From assembly GCA_026936325.1 (NCBI GenBank), contig JAPTHN010000004.1, forward strand, positions 12,408,439 through 12,472,438: a DNA stretch of 64,000 nucleotides. The letters are read 5' to 3'. This document shows, piece by piece, positions 23,501 to 33,206 of this stretch. The DNA comes from Platynereis dumerilii (lineage: Eukaryota; Annelida; Polychaeta; Phyllodocida; Nereididae). A program made the position numbers and the translations under genes. The first letter of the stretch is position 1. Each line of letters begins with the position of its first letter. The notes beneath the pieces were generated by a model. That model made no database searches. It was given only the letters and a program-made list of their open reading frames with translations, and was not told where the DNA came from.

Positions 23501-26500
23501 AATAAGCTTTTTCGGATCTGAAATTCGCGATGTTTTGTGTTTAAACAAAAGAAGTTTTTGGCTGTTATAAAATTTTAAACAAATTCTGAAAGCTAGGTGA
23601 CAAAATTCAAGTATTGACTCAAGTATTCCCTTAATTGCTTCAATGATTTTCCTATTGATAGTCTGTGAGTTCCATGGCTCTAAACATGGCACGTTTTGCA
23701 ACCGAGAAATAAGCTGTTTTGGATCTGAAATTTGCAATCTTTTGTGTTTATACAAACGACATTAGACGTTTTTGGCCACAAAATAAATTGTAGAAAATTT
23801 CTGAAAACCAGGTGATAAATTTCAGATATTGACTGAAATATTGCCCAACTTCCATAATTTTCCTATTCATAGTATTCAAGTTTCAAGTCTCTGAACATTG
23901 TATGTTTTGCAAAAAAGTCAGCAGCTTGACGCACATGAAAATCGTGATATTTTATGTTTAAAAAAATGGCCTTATTGACTGTTAAAAAATTTTTGAATAA
24001 ATTCTAAAAACCAGGTGATAAAATGCAGGTGTTGACTGAAATATTTCCCAACTTTCATAATTTTCCAATTCATAGTATTTAAGTTTCAGGTCTCTGAACA
24101 TTGTATGTTTTGCAAAAAAGTTATCAGCATGACGCACATGAAAATCGCGATCTTTTGTGTTTATAAAAATGACCTTATTGATTGTTAAAAAATTGTAGAT
24201 GAATTCTGAAAACCAGGTTATTAAATTCAGGTGTTGACTGAAATATTTCCCAACTTTCATAATTTTCCTATTCATAGTATTTGAGTTACAGGTCACTGAA
24301 CATTGTATGTTTTGCAAAAAAGTTAGCAGCATGACGGACATGAAAATCGCGATCTTTTATGTTTAAAAAAATAGCCTTATTGACTGTTAAAAAATTGTAG
24401 ACAAATTCTGAAAACCAAGTGATAAAATTCAGATGTTGACTAAAATATGAGCCAACTTTCTTAATTTTCCTATTCATAGTATTCGTGTTTCAGGTCTCTG
24501 AACATTGTATGTTTTGCAAAAAAGTTAGCAGCATGACGCACATGAAAATCGCGATCTTTTGTGTTTATAAAAATGACCTTAGTGATTGTTTAAAAAAATT
24601 GTAGATGAATTCTGAAAACCAGGTGATAAAATTCAGGTGTTGACCAAAATATTTCCCAAATTTCATAATTTGCCTATATATGCATAGTATTTGATTTTCA
24701 GGTCTCTGAACATTGTATGTTTTGCAAAAAAGTTAGCAGCATGATGCACAAGAAAATCGTGATCTTTTGTGTTTAAAGAAATGGCCTTATTGACTGCTAA
24801 AAAAAATTGTAGATGAATTATGAAAAGCAGGTGATAAAATTCAGGTGTTGACTGACATATTCCCAAACCTTTATAATTTTCCGGACAGTAGTAAGCAAGT
24901 TTCAGGGCTGCAAACATTGCATGTTTTTCCTGAAAAAGACAAGCAACTCTAACTGCATAGCATGGTAACGTCACAAAAATAGGACCCGTAGAATAATTGG
25001 CAGCTGCCAAAAGTCCATATGGTCAGCCAAAGCTCCATACGATCAGCCAAAGCTCAAGATGGAATATCATCTGATGAAATAGGGTCTGATGAAATATCCA
25101 AATAGCATCTTGGGGGATATTTGACCTTTTCAAATATCCTCATAGTGCTATTTGGAATATCCAAAGTCTTTTTAAAAACACTTTTTGATATTAGACACAA
25201 TGGCAGTAGAGACATTGTCACAAGCAAAGGTTGTCAAATGATCGGTTAGAACAAAGGACAAAGTACATGTACAACAGTATATTTGATAAGCCCTTTTAAC
25301 GAAATATACATGCCAAATATTTTGGTTTGACACTATTGGTTCATGAAGTTGAGAAGACAAGGCTTGTCAAATGATTGATTAGAACAAAAGAGAACAAAAG
25401 ACAAAGTGAAGCAATTATATATAGTAAGCCCTTTCAATGAAATTCACATGCCAATTACTGTCATTTTTGGTTCATAGATTAGAGAAGATTGATCAGAACG
25501 AATGAACAAAAATTATATTTGGTAAACCCTTTTCGATGAGATTCACGTGCTAAATATTGTAATTTGACATTTTATAGAGAAGACTGCCCGTCAAATGATT
25601 GATTAGAACGAATGATCAGAAATTTTGGTAAACTCTTTCAATGAAATTCACATGTCAAATATTATTTGATATTTTTGGTTTACAAATTAGAGGTGACTAC
25701 CTGTCAAATGCTTGATCAGAACGAATGAGTAATATCAGGTAAACCCTTTCAATGAAATTCACATGCCATGATGCCAAATAACAAGAATTGGCTCAAGAGG
25801 GGTGAATAACTGTCAATAAGCTAACTAATCTGATGACTCGCAAGAATTATCTGAATAGTAGAGCAAAACACATTATAAAACAATTTTAACAGACGAATCA
25901 CCTAAAAATTGCAGTACTTAAAGGCTCTGATTGCATATTGCTCAAAAAATAAAAATGAGCTTAAGTAGATTTTGCATTAAGTTAAAATGGAAATGTTTAA
26001 ATTTTATGCAGGTACAGAATAATTAAAGAGAAGATTCAACACCTGACGAAATCCAATTTAGAACAGCAGACCGAAGATATTATGGAAATCTTGAAGGAAG
26101 GAGGTGTTACTTATCCAAAAGAAGGACATTACATTGTTAAGAAGCTTATTGGTGAAACAAAACACTTTTATCGGGACCCCTCTTTTACAAAGTTGGTTCA
26201 GGTATATATTCTACAAACAAGATACACTTTATGCTGACCTGTCAACCCCTATAGCTCAATCAATAGAGGGCTTGCTTCACAAACAAGGGACCTGGGGTCA
26301 ATCCCATGCAGGCTGGCCATCATGTCATTCGGAATGACTCATTCCATGGCGACGTCGTTTGCATCAGCCATAAATTGGAGGTGCCGTGGGCCCAACTGGA
26401 AACAAGTCACTGACTTAGCTTTGCTGCCCACGTTAAATAAAAGTGCCTTTACCTTAACCTTTAAAATATTACAAACCCCTTTTTCTGATTATTCATGAAA

Positions 26501-28941
26501 GTGTATATCGTGTCCATACATCAACTTTAAATTTAGGGAGCCCATATTCAGGATGAGCCAACAAATAGTAAATTGATAGTTAATTTGGCTTGATGCCATC
26601 TATGAATTGCTGAATGGTCTGCACCTTAGATCTTCATCAAATGATAAATAATTATGCTTTTCGTTTCTAACTCAGTTCACAAAATGCTCGAGAAACATAT
26701 TTGTCGAATTCTGCTTCATGTCATTTGATCATCAGCTATGATGCCATAGCTGGATCAAAGATTGCATCATTGCTAAGGTGCAAATCGTCATTTGCTCAAA
26801 AACTGATATGGGTGACATGGTTGGAGCAATGACAATAGGTTGTGCCAATCTGCACATTAATTTTCTCTATGGTTGGCAAGGGAGACTTTAGCTATGATAT
26901 CGTAGTTAAACATTACAGGTGATTTAATTAGTACGCGATTCTGAAGTTCTATGAACACTAAGTACATGGTATTTATACACTCTTGCTCATAAGTATGGAA
27001 TATAGGCTGAGGTCAAAATGTTAGAGGAAATTTAAAAACAACATTGCATGATGGGAGCTGCAAACAGACTTCCAACAATTTTTCTTGATAAATATGAGTC
27101 TATTCAACACCTCAAAGTGAAAGTTTAAGAATTTGTAGAAAATCTTGACAATTGGGTTCAATAATGGAAATACTAAAAAAAAACCCAAATATTACAGATT
27201 TTTGAATGGTGAAAGAATAATTGGGGTCAAAATGAGTTAGTAGCATAGTCCATGTTCGGAAAATACCCACTAGGGGAAATCTAGACTTCGATATGAATGG
27301 GACACATATTTTTTCTTGATTTGTGAATATTTTTCTTTCGCAAAGAGCTTCAGCTCTGAAATTTTAAGGGGTAGAAGGCAGACAATCTATATGTTGGATG
27401 CACAACTTCATCTGTCTCAACAATGCTTGATTTGGACGCAGTTAGGAAATATCACAATCTCGGAATTTTGACAATTTCGTGAAACTTTGAATTTTTTGGA
27501 CTGTGTTATTATTAGAAACCACTTCCAATGAACTGAAAAGTATGCCAAAGAAAATATCCTTCAAATGGCATCATCTTTCTGGCTGGAAATTGATTACATC
27601 ATTCGCTATCAACTGTTTATCACAACACAACAATTTTTTGTTTACCATGATAGCGGATCACAATCCAAACATGTACAAAGTCTCTTTTAGTCAGTCCTAT
27701 ATATGATACACTTGCAAAGATGACCTTTTGCAATATTTTCCATGAATCAATTCAGTTATTTATAGTTTTTTAGCTGCCATCAATTGGAGCACTAAATTGA
27801 CACTGTTTTGATGTGACAAACAGTCAATAGCGAGCAATACAATTTTTTTTCAGTGGAAGCGATGGTACCATTTGGAAGAACTCTTCATGGGTGTACTTTG
27901 CAGTACATAAAAGTGGTTCTGATGTTTACATAGTCCAAAAAATTTTAAATTTCAATAAATTGCCGAAATTCTTGGATCGTAATTTTTCCCAATTGCATCC
28001 AAATCGAGCATCATTGGCGCCAAATGAAATTGCGCATCCAAAATGTGCATCCTCTACCTTCTATCCCTTAAAATTTCTGAACTTAAGTCCCTTTAGAATG
28101 AAAGAAATTCTCAAATCACAACAAAATGGAGTGTGTCATTCAGATCATAGTCCTGATTACCCCTAGAGGGTATTATTTCCAATATAAACCATGTTACTAA
28201 CTCATTTTGACCCAAATTATTCTTTTAGTGATGATTGTTTTCATGTATCAACAATATGTCATTTGATTACAGCCCTTCAAAAATCTTGAATATTTGTTGT
28301 TTTTTCGGTATTTCCATAATTGTGCCCAGTTTTCAAGATTTCCTCCAATTTCATAAAATGTTCACTTTGTGATGTTGAATGGACCCATATCCATCTAGAG
28401 AAATTGTTTGAAGTCTGTTTGCAGCTCCCATAACGAAATGGTGTCACCATTTTCTGCTCACATGTGCCTATATTCCATATTTATGAGCAAGAGTGTTACA
28501 GTAGTTAATCTGATTGGTTCAGTAAAAATAGAACGTCACAGAGCTAATATATGAAATGTTGCAAGTGCATGTTTACTAAATATTGATTCCTCACTGCAAC
28601 TGCAGGAAATATGTCTCCTTCCTAAATTTACATACGTTATCCTAGTTTTAATGTAGCTTTATTCTCCAGGGATTGTATTCAAGTTATCAGCTTTATCAAG
28701 CCTCAAGAAACATTCAAGCAAGTGATAGAGACATGTTTATTGACATTTGGGAACTATTTATATCACTCTGGAGAGATAACCAGACGACGACAGACAACTG
28801 TATTGCCAAACTCAAGGTATTGAACTGCAAATTCTGTGACTTCAAATTTTAAGTGTCAAATTGCATGAAGCATGTTAAAATAATTTCACTTTATTTATCT
28901 TTCCAGATTTTCCTTCATTTGGATGCTGGTTTCAGCACAAG
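17385..28941 (+). CDS. Host gene, seven exons seen, ankyrin-like in part, unrecognised
   Basis: Seven exons at 17385-17559, 17931-18068, 18836-18870, 19455-20168, 26012-26201, 28670-28816 and 28907-28941 each have an acceptor AG and donor GT, and their phases join without a break. They encode 477 residues. The long fourth exon contains ankyrin-like stretches (LIQNGADPF; VDFERRTPLHNIMEK; NVNIRDDDQVTPYSWIL). Exons 1-3 and 5-7 are homologous cassettes of equal phase. The first exon begins and the last ends inside codons, so the gene extends both ways; I find no start, stop or further exons. The protein is mainly hydrophilic and helical with no signal peptide seen, which fits a large intracellular ankyrin-type protein; that is inference. 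TRANK1-like proteins are one family to compare, but I cannot confirm this. Confidence 0.75.
17931..18068 (+). CDS. Host gene exon 2 of those seen (cassette A, part 2)
   Basis: 138 bp, 46 codons in phase 0, between CCATTTTCAG and GTATAATT. It reads KLTPSYKKSEVSKEEDVLLS and ends TDCIKKLE. It is homologous to 28670-28816, which ends TDNCIAKLK. Confidence 0.75.
18379..18648 (+). CDS. Unrecognised ORF inside the host gene intron
   Basis: An open frame runs from an acceptor-like TTAGTTACAG (ending 18378) through a Met at 18391 to a stop at 18646-18648, about 89 residues. It looks protein-like: VGDDSVSELAYLFFSFENIS, then a mixed stretch of charged and hydrophobic residues, then LSSLHAI at the end. 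It lies on the sense strand of the host intron between 18068 and 18836. It could be an alternative terminal exon of the host gene, the last exon of a different gene brought in by rearrangement, or a retrocopy piece. I do not recognise the family and no donor site is needed because it ends in a stop. Confidence 0.4.
   Translation, partial: FVVSMLLKCAVGDDSVSELAYLFFSFENISIKITTRCGVMDIELGQIPQLLANVHPPKLVTQKDLKTLSYIDLSTEKIVGVALSSLHAI
18836..18870 (+). CDS. Host gene exon 3 of those seen, 35-bp micro-exon
   Basis: Bounded by TTTCAG and GTTAGTG. It reads VFLPLVDGLSS plus two bases of the next codon. The same size, phase and pattern (IFLHLDAGFST) are found at 28907-28941, which supports it as a real exon despite its shortness. 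Confidence 0.75.
19455..20168 (+). CDS. Host gene exon 4 of those seen, ankyrin-like
   Basis: 714 bp bounded by TTGCAG and GTAAGTAT, reading about 238 residues. It begins FLCKLMTHCDEGDINDYLVK, has LIQNGADPF near the start, a PLHNIMEK phrase and then NVNIRDDDQVTPY, each resembling parts of ankyrin repeats. The last 30 residues are charged and poorly structured. It is the only long exon and lies between the two cassettes. Confidence 0.8.
20439..21268. mobile_element. TTAA-target MITE, 830 bp
   Basis: Ends GGTGACTCGAGCGTGGT and ACCACGCTTGAGTCACC are inverted and flanked on both sides by TTAA (20435-20438 and 21269-21272). TTAA duplication is used by piggyBac and Kolobok elements. Inside, AAATCTGTATGATCG and a GACTCGGTGAAATTTTTTTA phrase each occur twice, as if subterminal sequence had been duplicated. 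It has no coding capacity and lies in the 5.8-kb host intron. Confidence 0.8.
21273..22205. other. Intron stretch without recognised feature
   Basis: Host intron sequence after the TTAA element, with no element ends or coding that I can support. Confidence 0.3.
22213..22311. repeat. Perfect 32-bp hairpin in host intron
   Basis: 22213-22244 and 22280-22311 are perfect inverted repeats separated by 35 bases (TTTGACAGCCATCTCTTCTA at the outer end). The structure would fold as a hairpin in the host pre-mRNA. It may be the centre of a decayed foldback element. Confidence 0.8.
22693..22726. promoter_or_regulatory. Three CRE-type palindromes spaced 13 bp apart
   Basis: TGACGTCA, the CREB/ATF palindrome, occurs at 22693, 22706 and 22719, each start 13 bp after the previous one. 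It may be a small tandem repeat of 13 bp or a real binding cluster inside the intron. Confidence 0.5.
23433..24960. repeat. Tandem repeat, about 205-bp period, eight units
   Basis: Units start near 23433, 23643, 23854, 24057, 24258, 24461, 24665 and 24872, each with ATTTTCCTATTCATAGTATT or a variant, then CTCTGAACATTGTATGTTTT. The central units are the most alike and the edge units diverge, as in an array growing from its middle. The similar minus-strand frames seen in each unit are by-products of the repeat, not genes. It lies in the host intron. Confidence 0.85.
25215..25780. repeat. Tandem repeat, about 115-140-bp period, five units
   Basis: GTCAAATGATTGATTAGAAC or a variant recurs near 25225, 25366, 25480, 25591 and 25707, followed by AATGAAATTCACATGCCA-type sequence. 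It is a second array in the same intron, diverged and non-coding. Confidence 0.7.
26012..26201 (+). CDS. Host gene exon 5 of those seen (cassette B, part 1)
   Basis: 190 bp bounded by TTTATGCAG and GTATATAT. It reads YRIIKEKIQHLTKSNLEQQT and ends SFTKLVQ. The first base completes the Arg codon begun in exon 4. It is homologous to 17385-17559. Confidence 0.8.
26245..26461 (+). mobile_element. tRNA-derived SINE
   Basis: It contains a box-A-like TAGCTCAATCAATAGAG (26252-26268) and a box-B-like GGGTCAATCCC (26294-26304) at the spacing of a tRNA gene, followed by a roughly 130-bp body and a tail of TACCTTAACCT type. The head is too diverged to be a working tRNA. It sits 50 bp inside the intron after exon 5. 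Confidence 0.75.
26977..28496. mobile_element. Foldback MITE, about 1.5 kb, palindromic end to end
   Basis: The ends ACACTCTTGCTCATAAGTAT and ATATTTATGAGCAAGAGTGT are inverted. The inverted similarity continues through the element: GGGTCAAAATGAGTTAGTA at 27232 faces its partner near 28200, and TTTTTTGGACTGTG near 27495 faces one near 27935. Arms of about 700 bp meet near 27750. It is inserted at an AT-rich site; TA duplication is likely but not exact. There is no transposase. It lies in the intron between exons 5 and 6. Confidence 0.8.
28670..28816 (+). CDS. Host gene exon 6 of those seen (cassette B, part 2)
   Basis: 147 bp, 49 codons in phase 0, bounded by TTCTCCAG and GTATTGAA. It reads GLYSSYQLYQASRNIQASDR and contains FIDIWELFISLW. 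It is homologous to exon 2, with three more codons. Confidence 0.8.
28907..28941 (+). CDS. Host gene exon 7 of those seen, 35-bp micro-exon
   Basis: Bounded by TTTCCAG and GTAACTAT. It reads IFLHLDAGFST plus two bases, the counterpart of 18836-18870. The following intron begins just before a large transposon nest, and I find no later exon in the window. Confidence 0.75.
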
Positions 28942-30157
28942 GTAACTATATGCGTAAATGTTACAAGTGCAGTAGGGGAGAGTGGGGACCGATGGGCCGC
29001 TTGACGAATTATTGACCATGGAGGCAAATCTGCTTCAGATACAGAATTCATACTGTGCACCCTTTTAGCCTGTGTGATCTCTGTAAAATGATATAAGATT
29101 CACATATATCAACCTAGCGAGAAAGATGAGAAAACTCACTTTCTGTCAAGAAAGATGGTGGCCCATTGGTCCCCAACCATGGGGATCGATGGGCCATCCC
29201 ATAGGGTCCGATGAACTATCTTTATAACTTGCCAATGGGTGGATGAAGATTTCGAAATTTGGTTCCAAGATGTTTTTGTTGATCTATCTGAGTGTATAGG
29301 ATAATAATAATAAGACATCGAAAAAATATAGGTATGCACAGATTTTACACCTTGAAAAAAAGCTAGATTTTCACAAATGTCATGAGTTACTTTTTTGTAG
29401 TTATATTATATCTACGGCGATGATATTTTAGCAGTACATGAACAGATGTAGGGGAGAATGGGGACCGACGGGCCATGGGGACCGAAGGGCCATCCTCTTA
29501 ACTCAACATCAAAAACGTTTTGAAACATCTTATTTGCATTTTTAGTATCGCTTATCACGTCAATAAACACCATATTGATGACTGATTGATAAGTTAAAGC
29601 ATAAGCCTTTAGTGGGCAAAATGATATTTTTAACATCTAAAGTAATTTTGTACTGATTCAGAAAAAGTGTTATATCTCCAATTTGTGTAGACTCGAGGCA
29701 ATATATTTTCTATGACGATTTTCCCTATATATTGGTGGCAATTTACGCAGTGAATTTTGGGAACAAGAACCATATTTCGCAAAAAAAGGGGGTTTAACTA
29801 TCCTGAATGCTTTTGGGGACCGATGGGCCACCCAACATGGGTACTAAAGGCCACTATTTCCTGAAATTTTCAATAGGTGGCGTATTGGCATGGGACTGGA
29901 TATTAAAGTCTGTTTTGTGTAAAATCTGGGCATATCTATAATTTTTCGATCTTCTTATTATCCTATACACTCAGCTGGATCAACAAAAACATCTTGAATC
30001 CAAATTTCAAATTCTTCATCCACCCTTTGGTAAGTTATTGACATGGTCCATCGGACCCCATGGGATGGCCCATCGGTCCCCATGGTTGGGGACCGATGGG
30101 CCACCATCTTACTTGACAGAAAATGTGCTTTCTCATCTTTCTTCCTAGGTTGATCTA

Positions 30158-33071
30158 CAGTTGAGGTCAAAAATTTGCATACAGACGGACAGTAGGGTGG
30201 CCCAAAAAATAAAATTTTTGATTTTCTATTCGCATACCCCCTCATTTTAGGAGAAATTGTGAAAAAAGCACCCTGTAAAAATTTCAAGAAAATCGGTTAA
30301 GTCTTAGGGGTCTCTCAAGGCCCCTCCATTCTTAGCAAAAAGGAAAATTTCAACCATTTTCGCAAATACGCGGTTCCTCATAACTTAGTCAATTTGTACA
30401 GTACTGCATTTCCAATACCATGGTTGGATAGGGCTAAAAAAGAGCTTCAATTTGCATACCAACATTATTGGTCTAAGATAATATCTCAACTCCCATGGTC
30501 TTTTCAGTTTACACTTTTCGTGAATGAAATTGTTGCTGAACGACCGATCCTGATAAAAGCCAGGCTTTTTTTTTTTTTGCTTTAAATTGCCATGATTCTT
30601 ATTTTCCCAGTTCAAGAATGACCAAATATTTAAAAAGAAAAGATATTTGACCATGGGAATGCCCGGTTTATGAGTGATGAAATTTTATGTTGAAGTTTGT
30701 CGCAAACACATAAAATAGCAGTCGGGAATCGTAGTATTTCAAATTCATATCTTCATCCAAATTTATTACAGGGCACCATGATGGGTACCACTTGAAAGAC
30801 AATATTCTTATGTTTCACATGATATAGATTATGTTGTCCTATATTTAACTCTTATGAAGTTAAACTATGAAATGCAACAGCCCCTCTCCGATGTTTTCAG
30901 CACTTTTGACAAAATCTAACATTAAAACTTTACAGCTCATAAAGCGGGTTTCTCCATGGTAAAAAAAAAAGTTTTATGCTTTATCGGGTCATCCTGCCTT
31001 TTGGAGAATAAGAACATGTTAATTGACAGTGAAATTTAATGGAAATCTTTTCTTGAACAGGTTTAGTCATTCAGTAAACACTTTCGCACAGTAGCACTGT
31101 CAGCTGAAGAGTCCATGGGAGTCAAGATATCATCCTAGACCATTAATGTTGGTATGCAAATTGAAGCTAATTTTGATACCTTTCCAACCATTGCAATTAG
31201 AATGTTGTTCATTAAAAATTCACAAAGTTGTGGCTAACCGCGTATTGGCGAAAATGGTTGAAATGTTTCTTTTTGGTGAGAATTGAGGGGCCTTGAGAGA
31301 CCACTTAGACTTGACTGATTTTCATGAAATTTTAACAAGGTGCTTTTTTCACCATTTCTCCTAAAATGAGGGGGTATGCGATGTGAATTTCAGAAAAAAA
31401 AATTTTCCTGTACATTTTTAGGCCACCCTAACGGACAGGAAATAGTTAAAGCTGTATTATGTAAGTGCAAATGGGTCTACATATTTGACAATTTTATTTC
31501 TTGTTTCTTACATATTGAACTTATGAATTTGACTATAATTGGTCCATTTGACCAAATCCCCTTAAAAATACAGGGCATTAATCTGTGAGTCATCCAAAGT
31601 TGATGGGTCAGAAGTTTGCATACACTCCGGGACACTGGTTGTATTATGCAATATTTATGCCTTTAATTGGAAAATATTTCATTGTTCTATCCTAGTTTGT
31701 AGAAAATAAGTCTCAAACGTATTATCCTCAGAGTTCTGTTGCAAAAAATTGGTAAATTATGTCCATACAATAGAGGCCCCCGGACACAATCTTTCACTTT
31801 CTCCGTGAATCTCCATGGGATCATGCAAACAGTATGGAGAAGATAAAAAGATGCAAATTATATGAATGCACAATATTGGGTGTCATAGGGAGCAATTGGG
31901 AAGCATTTTAAATTGTTGTATCCTCAGTACAGCACATAGTTGGTCATTTTAAGACCCACAAGTTCATCGGTGCACTGCAGAGAACTGGAAGAAGAGCCAA
32001 ACTGGTGGCGACTGACAACATAAAAATCATCAGAATGGCTAAACTGGATCCAAGGGTGACTAAAAATGAAATATGCAATGATCTGGGGGTGGCTGGGGTG
32101 AAGGTGTCCACCAGCGCATAGATGTGGACATTACGTGGAGGAGGACTCCGAGGATGCAAAGATAGAAAGAAGTCACTGCTACGAGAAAAAAATCATGCAG
32201 TGAGTCAAATCTTCTCCTGGGTATGTCAACACCTATATAAACAGTCCTTGTAAGAGTTGGCATACTCCAGACAAATTTTCACATGGTATTCTCGCACCTC
32301 TGGCTTCTTTCCATCTTTGCATCCTCGGAGTCCTCCTCCACGTAATGTCCACATCTATGCGCTGGTGGACACCTTCACCCCAGCCACCCCCAGATCATTG
32401 CATATTTCATTTTTAGTCACCCTTGGATTCTGTTTAGCCATTCTGATGATTTTTATGTTGTCAGTCACCACCAGTTTGGCTCTTCTTCCAGTTCTCTGCA
32501 GTGCTCCGATGAACTTGTGGGTCTTAAAATGACCAACTACGTGCTGTACTGAGGATACAACAATTCAAAATGCTTCCTAATTGCTCCCTATGACACCCAA
32601 TATTGTGCATTCATATAATTTGCATCTTTTTATCTTCTCCATACTGTTTGCATGATCCCATGGATATTCACGGAGAAAGTGAAAGATTGTGTCCGGGGCC
32701 TCTATTGTATGGACATGATTTACCAATTGTTTTCAACAGAACTCTGAGGATAATACATTTGAGACTTATTTTCTACAAACTAGGATAGAAAAATGAAATA
32801 TTTTTCAATTAGAGGTATAAATATTGCATAATACAACCATGGTCCCGGAGTGTATGCAAACTTCTGACCCATCAACTTTGGACGACTCACAGATTAATGC
32901 CCTGTATTTTTAAGGGGATTTGGTCAAATGGACCAATTATAGTCAAATTCATAAGTTCAATATGTAAGAAACAAGAAATAAAATTGCCAAGTATGTAGAC
33001 CCATTTGCACTTACATAATACAGCTTTAACTATTTCCTGTCCGTCTGTATGCAAATTTTTGACCTCAACTG
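30158..33071. mobile_element. Tc1-type palindromic element with a nested hAT-like element
   Basis: It begins CAGTTGAGGTCAAAAATTTG, ends with the inverse, and is flanked by TA (30156-30157 and 33072-33073). After removing the inner element (30193-31430) the remaining 1.7 kb is almost wholly palindromic. The arms 31439-32190 and 32290-33035 each carry the same Tc1 transposase N-terminal piece (TDNIKIIRMAK, TKNEICNDLG), one on each strand, around a unique centre of about 110 bp. It resembles two element halves joined head to head. It cannot encode a transposase. Confidence 0.85.
30193..31430. mobile_element. hAT-like foldback MITE, 1238 bp, nested in the Tc1-type end
   Basis: The ends TAGGGTGGCC and GGCCACCCTA are flanked by a perfect 8-bp duplication, ACGGACAG (30185-30192 and 31431-31438). 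Long inverted arms include GCATACCCCCTCATTTTAGG at 30231 facing its inverse near 31375, and further inward CAATTTGCATACCAACATTA facing a partner near 31160. The 8-bp duplication points to hAT. It has no transposase. Confidence 0.85.
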
Positions 33072-33206
33072 TATGTGGATCTTATATCATTTTATAGAGA
33101 ATTACATCGGCTAAAAGGGTGCACAGTATGATTCCTGTATCTGAAACAGATTTGCCTCCACGGCCAATAATTTGTCAAGCGGCCCATCGGTCCCCACTCT
33201 CCCCTA

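Larger units (their letters stand above)
28973..33206. mobile_element. TAGGGG-ended foldback element holding nested transposons
   Basis: The ends TAGGGGAGAGTGGGGACCGA (28973) and its inverse ending at 33206 are flanked by, or include, TA. Arms run from 28973 to about 29352 and, inverted, from about 29915 to 30157 and 33074-33206. The right arm is interrupted by the Tc1-type element at 30158-33071. The motif ACCGATGGGCC recurs many times near the ends. The core (29353-29915) includes another internal TAGGGGAGAATGGGGACC at about 29451 and matches 42840-44405 in reverse. There is no transposase. Similar ends are known from ISL2EU-type elements, but I cannot prove the link. Confidence 0.75.

Noticed and set aside
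23441-25010. A series of similar minus-strand frames resembling a repeated protein
   Set aside because: The frames follow the 205-bp tandem unit and have low-complexity, drifting starts and stops; the DNA repeat explains them.
26245-26320. A real tRNA gene
   Set aside because: It has promoter boxes but no good cloverleaf and is followed by a SINE-type body and tail.
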